From Providencia hangzhouensis (GTDB taxonomy: Bacteria > Pseudomonadota > Gammaproteobacteria > Enterobacterales > Enterobacteriaceae), in NCBI RefSeq assembly GCF_029193595.2, contig NZ_CP135052.1, positions 1,674,001 to 1,738,000 of the forward strand: DNA of 64,000 nucleotides, given 5' to 3'. The translations under genes were made by a program, and so were the position numbers. Below the pieces are notes generated by a model. That model had not been told where the DNA came from. It did not search any database and was given only the letters and a program-made list of their open reading frames with translations. Below are positions 48,428 to 56,967 of the stretch, piece by piece. How positions within the stretch are numbered: position 1 is the first letter of the stretch; each line of letters begins with the position of its first letter.

Positions 48428-49227
48428 ATATAGAAAGTAATTTTATAGAGAATACATGTAATGAATTAAAAAAAGATTTTATGAGTGTTTTTGATTGGAG
48501 TGAAATAGATGTTACTATCAATAAAATAGATGTTAAAAAAAAGTGTGTAAATATCATATCTAATAATTATGAGTGGCAGTTAATAGCTTGGGGCGATGAT
48601 TTAGATTTACTGGTTAATGAGAGATTGAAATCTAGAATTCAATATTGGGATTCTTATACTAGCCCATTTAAAAAAACGTTGGCAAAGGCCGAAAAAAATA
48701 AATTCAAAATAGATATTTGTAATAGATATGGGGATATTTTTGAAATTACAACAATAAATGCTAATAGGCAATTGACGTTGTCTGATATGATCCAATTTTA
48801 CAGTTTAAAACCGATTTTAGCAGATTATGCTCATAGAATATGGTCAAAAGCCCCTGAGCTGTTATTACCTCTCAGAGCATGTGTTCCTATGGCTTCGGAG
48901 CTAGAAGGTATAAAAAGCAATGAAAGATCTCAGCTATTATCTGAACACAAATATATGCGTTTTGGCCATATTCGTTTTACACGAAAAGAGATGATAACCA
49001 TACGCCTACTGCTTTCGCACTGTAAGGTAAAAGAAATCAGTTATATTCAAGGTTGTTCAGAAGCCAGTGAAAATAGACGAATTCAAAAGATCAAAGAAAA
49101 GTTGGGGTTCCCTTATGTTTCATCAAGCGGCTTGTTTACAGCATTAAAAGAGCAAGGTATTACACTAGCTTGTTTGGAAACACTTATCGATTTACCTCTC
49201 ACAAACAGTATAATGAAGAATAACTGA
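48424..49227 (+). CDS. Putative LuxR-like helix-turn-helix protein
   Basis: 267 aa with no signal peptide. Residues 1-170 are an unrecognised possible sensor region. Residues about 183-250 look like a LuxR-type DNA-binding domain: FTRKEMITIRLLLSHCKVKE, then ISYIQGCSEASENRRIQKIK, then EKLG, matching the usual order of a stop/restart motif, recognition helix and KLG. Overlaps the transporter gene by ATGA, so the two are translationally coupled, and it may regulate that transporter. The family call is from pattern only; a non-DNA-binding role is possible. AT-rich like its partner. Confidence 0.6.
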   Translation: MNIESNFIENTCNELKKDFMSVFDWSEIDVTINKIDVKKKCVNIISNNYEWQLIAWGDDLDLLVNERLKSRIQYWDSYTSPFKKTLAKAEKNKFKIDICNRYGDIFEITTINANRQLTLSDMIQFYSLKPILADYAHRIWSKAPELLLPLRACVPMASELEGIKSNERSQLLSEHKYMRFGHIRFTRKEMITIRLLLSHCKVKEISYIQGCSEASENRRIQKIKEKLGFPYVSSSGLFTALKEQGITLACLETLIDLPLTNSIMKNN

Positions 49228-49297
49228 AAAAGATCCGTTGGTATGATTCAAAGGGCTATAATTCGAAAAATAGTTGTTCATATAATGAGAGAAAATG

Positions 49298-49498
49298 ATG
49301 AGTTTAAAATGGTCAAATAGCCGTGAAATCGGTGAAGCACTGTATGACGCATTTCCAGATGTTGATCCAAAAACGGTGCGCTTTACCGATATGCACCAGT
49401 GGATTTGCGATTTAGAAGAATTTGATGATGATCCGCAAAAATCGAACGAGAAAATCCTAGAAGCGATTTTGTTAGTTTGGCTGGATGAATTCGAATAA
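49298..49498 (+). CDS. iscX: Fe-S assembly adaptor IscX
   Basis: Small acidic protein that binds IscS and iron, 66 aa, near identical to E. coli IscX ([40 protein letters not shown]). The ATG at 49298 fits MGLKW of E. coli; an ATG at 49295 is adjacent. Normally the last isc gene directly after fdx; here it is 3.1 kb away behind ERIC repeats and two foreign genes, so it probably has its own promoter. Terminator follows. Confidence 0.96.
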   Translation: MSLKWSNSREIGEALYDAFPDVDPKTVRFTDMHQWICDLEEFDDDPQKSNEKILEAILLVWLDEFE

Positions 49499-49513
49499 GT
49501 AGGGTTTTCCCCT

Positions 49514-49553
49514 AAAAACCGAGTGACTGCCAGAAATAGTGCTCGGTTTTTTA
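49514..49553 (+). terminator. Terminator after iscX
   Basis: AAAAACCGAG...CTCGGTTTTTT stem-loop, 16 nt after the stop. It separates iscX from pepB. Confidence 0.9.
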
Positions 49554-49671
49554 TTTTATATCAGCACTATAATGATATCCCTATTGGTATTTATCAGTTA
49601 AGGTAATGCCATCTGCCGACAGAATAAATGGGCTTTTACTGTCTGCAAAAATAGACAAAGTGAGAAAAACG

Positions 49672-50967
49672 ATGACAAAACAAATTATGCCAGTAATGAT
49701 TTCTTGTGAGCCTGCTGCACCTTGTTGGGGCGAAGGCGCATTGTTAAGCTCTAGCGATAAAGGGATGACAATCCACCTGAAACATGCAGGTAAATTATGT
49801 GCAGTACAAAGCGCTGGCCGTAAATTAGATGGCCAAGGGATCCGCAATGTAGCTTTGACTGGCGAAGGCTGGGATTTAGAAAAAAGCTGGGCATTTTGGC
49901 AAGGTTTTCGTGCGCCAAAAGGGGCTAGAACGATTGAATGGCCAGTACTGCCAGAAGCGGATCGCAAAGAGTTAGAAAACCGTATTCGTACCATTGATTG
50001 GGTACGTGATGTGATTAACGCACCGGCAGAAGAGTTAGGCCCAGAACAACTCGCACAACGCGCCATCGATTTACTCTGCACTGTCGGCGCACAAGACATT
50101 AGCTACCGTATTATTAAAGGTGATGATTTATTAGAACAAGGCTATACCGGTATTCATACGGTTGGTCGTGGTTCAAGTCGTCCACCTGTATTTTTGGCGT
50201 TGGATTACAACCCAGGAGCCAACCCAAATGCCCCTGTATTTGCTGCGTTAGTGGGTAAAGGAATTACTTTCGATTCAGGCGGTTATAGTATCAAACCATC
50301 ATCCTCAATGAATTCAATGAAAGCCGATATGGGTGGTGCAGCAACATTAGCAGGTTCATTGGCATTGGCGATTTCACGTGGCTTACAAAAACGTGTGAAA
50401 ATGTTCTTGTGCATTGCTGACAATATGGTTAGCGGCAATGCATTCAAATTGGGTGATATTATTCGTTACCGCAATGGTAAATCCGTTGAAATAATGAATA
50501 CAGATGCTGAGGGTCGTTTAGTCCTAGCCGATGGCCTGATTGATGCGAGTAAAGAAAAACCAACGTTAATTATTGATGCAGCAACCTTGACGGGCGCAGC
50601 GAAAACTGCCGTGGGTAATGACTACCATTCTGTATTGAGTTTCGATGACAAGTTAGTTGCTGATTTAATGAGCGCTTCAGACGCTGAGTTTGAACTGTTC
50701 TGGCGTTTACCACTGGCAGAGTTCCATCGCCAGCAATTACCGTCTGGTTTTGCGGATTTGAACAATATTGCGGCACCATCGCACACAGCAGGCGCAAGCA
50801 CCGCTGCGGCATTTTTATCGCATTTTGTCGAAAATTATCGTCAAAATTGGGTGCATATTGACTGCTCAGCGACTTACCGTAAATCTGCAGTTAGCTTATG
50901 GGCAGAAGGCGCAACGGGTATAGGTGTAAGAACATTAGCTAACTTATTAATCAGTAAATCAAAGTAG
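49672..50967 (+). CDS. pepB: Aminopeptidase B (PepB)
   Basis: Cytoplasmic leucyl-aminopeptidase-family enzyme with two metal ions, 431 aa (E. coli 427). Metal and active-site motifs [28 protein letters not shown] and [11 protein letters not shown]. The start at 49672 suits the family; the 22 codons upstream in the same frame have no homology. Ribosome site weak (GAG). Confidence 0.96.
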   Translation: MTKQIMPVMISCEPAAPCWGEGALLSSSDKGMTIHLKHAGKLCAVQSAGRKLDGQGIRNVALTGEGWDLEKSWAFWQGFRAPKGARTIEWPVLPEADRKELENRIRTIDWVRDVINAPAEELGPEQLAQRAIDLLCTVGAQDISYRIIKGDDLLEQGYTGIHTVGRGSSRPPVFLALDYNPGANPNAPVFAALVGKGITFDSGGYSIKPSSSMNSMKADMGGAATLAGSLALAISRGLQKRVKMFLCIADNMVSGNAFKLGDIIRYRNGKSVEIMNTDAEGRLVLADGLIDASKEKPTLIIDAATLTGAAKTAVGNDYHSVLSFDDKLVADLMSASDAEFELFWRLPLAEFHRQQLPSGFADLNNIAAPSHTAGASTAAAFLSHFVENYRQNWVHIDCSATYRKSAVSLWAEGATGIGVRTLANLLISKSK

Positions 50968-50987
50968 CGAATGTTTGATTGATAACA

Positions 50988-51022
50988 GGCACGGGAAGGT
51001 GACTTTTCGTGCCTATTTTTTT
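50988..51022 (+). terminator. Terminator after pepB
   Basis: GGCACG/CGTGCC stem with a 14-nt loop, then TA and seven T. Confidence 0.88.
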
Positions 51023-51079
51023 ACCTTGACGTATTTGCGAGTATAATAAGCGATTATTTTTAATAGCAGGGGATTGGCA

Positions 51080-51532
51080 ATGTCGCAGCAATCGAATAAT
51101 AACAGTTCCAACCAAGAAACTGAGATCCAATTTACTGAATTAACAGTGCCGAAAGGTTCATCACTTAAATTAAGTGTGTTAGAAGATCAGCCACAAGCCA
51201 TTGTTGACGCGCTTACTGAATTTTTTAAACAACACAAAGTGGTCAGACGCGGTTTCATGGTCTCCGCAACAGAGAGCGATACTGCTGAAGAAACGCCTAT
51301 CTTAATGATAGCGCTGGAGTTTACCACAGGAGCAGAAAATATTGATTCAATTATCCATGAGGCTGGGACGCTTGCTTGTGAGTTTTTAGCCGATGACGAG
51401 TCTATTGATTTTTGTGTGGTGAATGAAAATGAACAAGGTGTTAGCCATTTTATTACTCAACACGTTCAGCCTTTTTACCAGCGTCGTCTTGGTAGCTTCT
51501 TGCGGGACACAATCCCAGTAAAAAACACCTAA
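51080..51532 (+). CDS. sseB: SseB C-terminal-domain protein (short form)
   Basis: 150 aa, against 258 in E. coli SseB (linked to serine sensitivity; precise function unknown). Matches only the C-terminal SseB domain: PKGSSLKLSVLEDQPQAIVD, HFITQHVQPFYQRRLGSFLR. The N-terminal SseB domain is absent and replaced by a short Gln/Asn/Ser-rich leader. The ATG at 51080 has AGGGGA upstream, so it looks like an expressed gene, not a fragment. sseA, its E. coli neighbour, is missing. Confidence 0.85.
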   Translation: MSQQSNNNSSNQETEIQFTELTVPKGSSLKLSVLEDQPQAIVDALTEFFKQHKVVRRGFMVSATESDTAEETPILMIALEFTTGAENIDSIIHEAGTLACEFLADDESIDFCVVNENEQGVSHFITQHVQPFYQRRLGSFLRDTIPVKNT

Positions 51533-51849
51533 TAATTCCATGTATAGAGTGAGGGAAATATTTTTTCTCACTCATAAAATGCATATTGCTCATTGATTAA
51601 ATATATATTCTGCTTACTATTTAAAAAATATTATTTCATTTCTCTGTTTTTCTCTCCCATCATTTTTTCCGTTTTGTCTGATAGGCGTTTTTATAACATT
51701 CTGTTAAATTATTTCGATAATTGAAATAATATCAGCAGTATTTATCTGTGTGTGTTTTTAAACATTTCCAATGTATATAGTGGGTTTTAACCTCCTGTTA
51801 AGACCTTAAAAAACAGAATAAATTTTAACTAATTAAAGGGCGGGCGGTA
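51533..51849. other. Intergenic region before yfhM
   Basis: 317 bp. Contains a GAGTGAG/CTCACTC hairpin at 51547-51573 (possible sseB terminator without a T run) and a small stem ATTATTTC/GAAATAAT at 51708-51730. The yfhM promoter must lie here; none was resolved. Confidence 0.45.
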
Positions 51850-54800
51850 ATGAAACAACAATCAAGTTGGGCTTCATTGGCGGGTCTCAAAACCAAAAAG
51901 CGTTATTTAGCACTTGCGTTGGCATCGGTAGTGGCATTGGCTGGTTGTGATAATACAGATGAAACAACCAAAAATGAGCCAAATGTTTCAACCACAGCGC
52001 CAGAAAATCAAACCAAAACAGCGCCAGTTGCAGAACAGAAAAAAGCAGCACCGAAACTTTCCACTGAAGAAATGATAAAAAAATATGCAGGGAAAGATTT
52101 AACTATTTTGGATGCGTCTGAATTACAGCTTGATGGTGCGAGTGCCATGGTGGTGACATTCTCGGTTCCACTACAAGCAAACCAAGACTTTGGCCAGTAC
52201 ATTAACCTCATTGATGTTAAAGCGGGTAAGTTAGATGGCGCTTGGGAACTGTCTGATAACCAAATGGAACTCCGTTTTCGCCATCTTCCGCCATCTAAAG
52301 AGTTAAACTTAACCATTAACCCGGGTATTAAAGCGGTTAATGAGCGTACGACGACCGAAAATTTTGAGAAAAAATTGACTACTGCACAAATCATCCCAAC
52401 CGTTGGTTTTGCAAGTAAAGGCTCTTTATTACCTAGCAAGGTTGCCCAAGGCTTACCTGTGATTGCCTTGAACGTTGATAAGGTCGACGTCAATTTCTTC
52501 CGTGTGGATGAAAAGCAATTACCACAATTTTTAGCACAGTGGCAGTATCGTAGTAATTATGAGTATTGGTATTCCGAAGAGTTTCTCGACAAAGTGGAGC
52601 TGGCTTATACCGGCCGCTTTGACTTAAATCCAGATAAAAATACCCGCCAAACCATTTTACTGCCGTTGAAAGATATCAAAGAGTTACAGCAAGATGGCGT
52701 GTATTTGGCCATCATGCAAAAAGCAGGCAGCTATAGTTATCAATTCCCTGCAACTGTCTTCACATTGAGTGATATTGGTGTATCACTACACAGTTACCAA
52801 GACCGTGTCGATATTTTCACTCAATCCTTAGCGAAAGGCTCTGCAATTAAAGGCGTTGAGCTGCGTATTTTGGATGAAAAAGGCCAGTTAGTAACAAAAG
52901 GTACGACAGATGGCGATGGCCATGCTCAGCTAGATAAATTAGCGGGTGGAAAATTATTGCTGGCAACCCATGAAGGGCAAACCAGTATGATTGACCTCAC
53001 TCAGCCAGCGCTTGATTTATCTGAATTCGATATTTCAGGGCCAGAAGGCTACGCAAAACAATTTTTCACCTTCGGTCCTCGCGATTTATATCGCCCAGGT
53101 GAATTATTGCTGGTAAATGGTCTATTGCGTGATGGCGATGGTAACCCAGTCAAAACTCAGCCAGTTAAAGTTGATGTATTAAAAACTGATGGGCAAGTGG
53201 TTCGTAGTTTTGTTTGGCAACCAGAAGAAAACCAAAATGGCTTATATCAATATCAATTTGAAATTCCTAAAAATGCAGAAACAGGCGGTTGGTCGCTTCG
53301 CTTTGATTTAGGTGATGGTTCACCACTGCGTTATTACAAATTTAATGTTGAAGATTTCATGCCAGAACGTATGGCACTGGAAATTGAGGGCAGCGATGTC
53401 CCTCGTTTAACAAGTCAATCTGTCGATTTTGATATTCAAGGTCGTTATTTATACGGTGCGCCAGCGGCTGATAACCAGCTACAAGGGCAAATTGTCTTAA
53501 AAGCAGCTCGGGAAGCGGTCGCAAAATTACCTGGTTTTGAATTTGGTGCTGTCAATGAAGAAGGTTTACCACGTAAGTTGGACGAGTTTGACTTGACGCT
53601 GGACAGCAACGGTGAAACCGTGATTTCAATTCCAAATAGCAATTGGAGTTCAACACGTTCGCCTATTTCGGCTGTTTTACAAGCAAGTTTGCTTGAGGCT
53701 GGCGGACGTCCTGTGACGCGCCGTGCCGAGCAAGCCATTTGGCCTGCGGAAAAACTGGTCGGTATTCGCCCATTATTTGCGAAAAAAGAAATTTATGATT
53801 ACCGCACTGACCGTTATGTAAAACGTCACAATGTGGATGAAAATTCACTCGCAGAATTTGAATTAGTCATGGCTGATGCCGCAGGTAATAAACTGGCAGC
53901 AGAAAACTTAACCGTGCGTTTAGTGTATGAGCGTCGTGATTATTACTGGAGTTGGTCTGAAAGTGGTGGTTGGTCTTCAAATTATGACCAAAAAGACCTC
54001 GTTATGGCGAATGAAAATATTGCTATTGCTAAAGACGGAACGGCGAAAGTGTCTTTCCCTGTGGATTGGGGGGCATTCCGCCTAGAAGTTGTTAACCCTG
54101 AAAATCAGCTAGTGTCGAGCGTCCAGTTTTGGGCAGGGTATTCATGGCAAGATAACACAGGGGGAAGTGGCTCTGTTCGTCCTGACCAAGTGAAACTCAG
54201 CCTGAATAAGCCTGCGTACTTACCGGGTGAAAAAGCTAAAGTTCGCATTGAATCTCCTAAAGCCGGTAAAGGGTATATATTGCTCGAATCGAGCAACGGT
54301 CCATTGTGGTGGGAAGAAATTGATGTGCCAGAAAAAGGCTTGGACGTTGAAATTCCAGTCAATAAAGAGTGGGCTCGTCATGATTTATACGTTTCTGCTG
54401 TCGTAGTTCGCCCGGGGGATGACTCTAAAGAAGCAACAGTAAAACGTGCGGTGGGTGTGTTGCATTTACCAATCGCAGATGAAAACCGTAAGATTGCTTT
54501 AGCACTCTCCGCGCCAGATAAAATGCGTCCAAACCAAGACTTAACGGTAAAAATTAAAGCGACAGCACAAGATGGCAAACCGTTACCTGAAAAAGTGAAT
54601 GTGTTGTTATCTGCGGTTGACACTGGCGTATTGAATATCACAGATTTCAAAACCCCAGACCCGTATGATGCCTTTTTTGGCCGTAAGCGCTATGGCGTTG
54701 ACCAATATGACGTTTATGGTCATTTAATTGAAGGACAAGGTAAGGTTGCTAACTTGCGCTTTGGTGGTGACAGCGAGGATGCTGCATTAGAGCGTGGTGG

Positions 54801-56889
54801 TATGAAGCCACTCACTGAAGTGCAAATTATTGCGGAGCAAGCCAAACCTGTCACATTAAATAAAGACGGCGAGGGTGAAATTAGCCTCGCTATCCCTGAT
54901 TTTAACGGGGAATTACGTGTGATGGCCCAAGCATGGAATGAAAAAGAGTTCGGCCATGCGGATAGCAAAGTGATTGTCGCGGCACCATTAGTGACACAAA
55001 TGTCGATGCCACGTTTTATGGCTGGTGGTGATAAGTCTTACTTTGCGCTTGATTTGACCAATATGACGGATAATACACAAAATGTGACCGTCAATTTCAA
55101 GGCATCAGGAATGGTGAAACTTGATGGTGTCAGCAGCCGTGAGTTGGAGTTACCAAAAGGCAAACGTACCACGATTAATCTACCTGTCAGAGCAGACTAC
55201 GGCTTCGGTGAAGGTGAAGTGTCAATGACCATTAATGGTGTGAAAATTCAAGGCGAAGCCAATAAAGATTACAGTAATAGTTGGAAAGTCGGGGTTCGTC
55301 CGGCACAACCAGCAGAAACTGTTTCTTTTGCAACTGCTATTGAGCCAGGCACCTCATGGGCGTTGCCGACTAACCAAATTGCCGGGTTACAACCCGATAC
55401 CCTAGAAGGGCAAGTGCTATTAACTAGCCGTCCACCGTTAGATATTTCTCGTTATATTAGAGAGCTATTTGCTTACCCATATGGTTGCTTGGAGCAAACT
55501 ATCAGCGGGTTATATCCATCATTATTCTCAACTCAAGCTGAGCTGAATAAGATAGGGATTAAAACGCAAACAGATGCGGATCGTCATAAAGCGATTGAAA
55601 TTGGTATTCCGCATTTGTTAAGTATGCAACGTAATGATGGCGGTTTCTCGTTATGGGATAGAAACGGCCGCGAAGAGTATTGGTTAACTGCATATGCGGC
55701 GGATTTCTTGAATAAAGCGAATCAGCGTGGGTTTACGGTTCCGCAAGACGCTATCAGTAACGCAAACACGCGCTTATTGAGCTATTTACAAGATGGTAGC
55801 CAAATCAATTATCCTTATACGGAAAATCAGGCAGGTGCGCGTTTCGCAACTCAAGCTTATGCAGGCTTAGTGTTGGCGTCACAGCAAAAAGCACCTTTAG
55901 GCGCATTACGTCAACTTTATAACCAAAGAGATCATGCAGCGAGTGGTTTACCGCTCGTTCAGCTTGGTGTTGCGTTGAACTTGATGGGGGATAAATCACG
56001 TGGTGAGAGCGCGGTGATTGACGGACTGAAAAAACAACGTAACCGCTACAGCTATGTAGGGGATTACGGTTCGGTGATCCGTGATGACGCGATGATTGTT
56101 GCGCTATTAAATGAATATAATTTAATGCCAAAATCCCGTGACCAAAAACTGCAAACTTTATCTAATAACTTGACTTCTCAACGTTATTTCTCAACACAAG
56201 AGAGCAATGCGTTGTATTTAGCGGGTCGTTTCTACTTAAATGAAAGTGAAGCGCCATGGAAAGCAACGATTAATGGCCAAGAACCTCCGATGGTTTCAGA
56301 TAAACCCGTGAGTGAGTTCTTGAGTAAAGCACAATTAGAAACAGGTTATAGCATCGAAAACACGGGAACCAATACGCTATACACACGCCTAAACGTGGTG
56401 GGTTATCCACAACATTCGCCGAAGCCAAGTTCGAATGTGCTGGGTATCACTCGTAGTTACTATGATATGAAAGGTAACCGCATTTCGTTAGATAGGCTAA
56501 GAAGCGGTGAAATGGTGGTGGTTAAACTGGAAATTCAAGCATCCCAAAGCGTACCAGATGCGCTAGTGGTTGACTTACTACCAGCGGGCTTAGAACTGGA
56601 AAACCAAAATTTAGCGAACAGTAGCGCTAATTTGAGTGAGTCTGCGCCGAACCTGCAAGAACTGATTGATGATATGCAGCAATCACAAATTCGCCATATG
56701 GAATACCGTGATGACCGTTTTGTGGCTGCCGTTGAAGTTCAGCAGTATCGCCCAACGACATTAGTCTACTTAGCACGTGCAGTGACACCGGGTGTATATA
56801 GCATTCCAGTACCACAAGTTGAATCAATGTATGTCCCTGATTGGCGCGCGACGGGCTATTCTGATGGCCAATTAGAAATCGTTCGTTAA
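51850..56889 (+). CDS. yfhM: Bacterial alpha-2-macroglobulin YfhM
   Basis: Periplasmic inner-membrane-anchored lipoprotein that traps attacking proteases, 1679 aa (E. coli 1653). Signal peptide with lipobox ALAGC (Cys about residue 33), MG domains, bait region, and the thioester motif C1213-L-E-Q (PYGCLEQTISG) with the following alpha-helical thioester domain. Paired with pbpC, the usual companion: trapping of host or rival proteases plus peptidoglycan repair. Confidence 0.97.
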   Translation: MKQQSSWASLAGLKTKKRYLALALASVVALAGCDNTDETTKNEPNVSTTAPENQTKTAPVAEQKKAAPKLSTEEMIKKYAGKDLTILDASELQLDGASAMVVTFSVPLQANQDFGQYINLIDVKAGKLDGAWELSDNQMELRFRHLPPSKELNLTINPGIKAVNERTTTENFEKKLTTAQIIPTVGFASKGSLLPSKVAQGLPVIALNVDKVDVNFFRVDEKQLPQFLAQWQYRSNYEYWYSEEFLDKVELAYTGRFDLNPDKNTRQTILLPLKDIKELQQDGVYLAIMQKAGSYSYQFPATVFTLSDIGVSLHSYQDRVDIFTQSLAKGSAIKGVELRILDEKGQLVTKGTTDGDGHAQLDKLAGGKLLLATHEGQTSMIDLTQPALDLSEFDISGPEGYAKQFFTFGPRDLYRPGELLLVNGLLRDGDGNPVKTQPVKVDVLKTDGQVVRSFVWQPEENQNGLYQYQFEIPKNAETGGWSLRFDLGDGSPLRYYKFNVEDFMPERMALEIEGSDVPRLTSQSVDFDIQGRYLYGAPAADNQLQGQIVLKAAREAVAKLPGFEFGAVNEEGLPRKLDEFDLTLDSNGETVISIPNSNWSSTRSPISAVLQASLLEAGGRPVTRRAEQAIWPAEKLVGIRPLFAKKEIYDYRTDRYVKRHNVDENSLAEFELVMADAAGNKLAAENLTVRLVYERRDYYWSWSESGGWSSNYDQKDLVMANENIAIAKDGTAKVSFPVDWGAFRLEVVNPENQLVSSVQFWAGYSWQDNTGGSGSVRPDQVKLSLNKPAYLPGEKAKVRIESPKAGKGYILLESSNGPLWWEEIDVPEKGLDVEIPVNKEWARHDLYVSAVVVRPGDDSKEATVKRAVGVLHLPIADENRKIALALSAPDKMRPNQDLTVKIKATAQDGKPLPEKVNVLLSAVDTGVLNITDFKTPDPYDAFFGRKRYGVDQYDVYGHLIEGQGKVANLRFGGDSEDAALERGGMKPLTEVQIIAEQAKPVTLNKDGEGEISLAIPDFNGELRVMAQAWNEKEFGHADSKVIVAAPLVTQMSMPRFMAGGDKSYFALDLTNMTDNTQNVTVNFKASGMVKLDGVSSRELELPKGKRTTINLPVRADYGFGEGEVSMTINGVKIQGEANKDYSNSWKVGVRPAQPAETVSFATAIEPGTSWALPTNQIAGLQPDTLEGQVLLTSRPPLDISRYIRELFAYPYGCLEQTISGLYPSLFSTQAELNKIGIKTQTDADRHKAIEIGIPHLLSMQRNDGGFSLWDRNGREEYWLTAYAADFLNKANQRGFTVPQDAISNANTRLLSYLQDGSQINYPYTENQAGARFATQAYAGLVLASQQKAPLGALRQLYNQRDHAASGLPLVQLGVALNLMGDKSRGESAVIDGLKKQRNRYSYVGDYGSVIRDDAMIVALLNEYNLMPKSRDQKLQTLSNNLTSQRYFSTQESNALYLAGRFYLNESEAPWKATINGQEPPMVSDKPVSEFLSKAQLETGYSIENTGTNTLYTRLNVVGYPQHSPKPSSNVLGITRSYYDMKGNRISLDRLRSGEMVVVKLEIQASQSVPDALVVDLLPAGLELENQNLANSSANLSESAPNLQELIDDMQQSQIRHMEYRDDRFVAAVEVQQYRPTTLVYLARAVTPGVYSIPVPQVESMYVPDWRATGYSDGQLEIVR

Positions 56890-56902
56890 TCACCGCTAAA
56901 CT

Positions 56903-56943
56903 GAGCCCTTATATATTGATATATAAAGTATAAGGGCTCTTTT
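56903..56943 (+). terminator. Stem-loop between yfhM and pbpC
   Basis: GAGCCCTTATA/TATAAGGGCTC with a 15-nt loop, followed by TTTT. It lies 13 nt after yfhM and 25 nt before pbpC, so pbpC may be expressed by readthrough. Confidence 0.85.
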
Positions 56944-56967
56944 AATTTATTTTCGGTACTCCCATCA

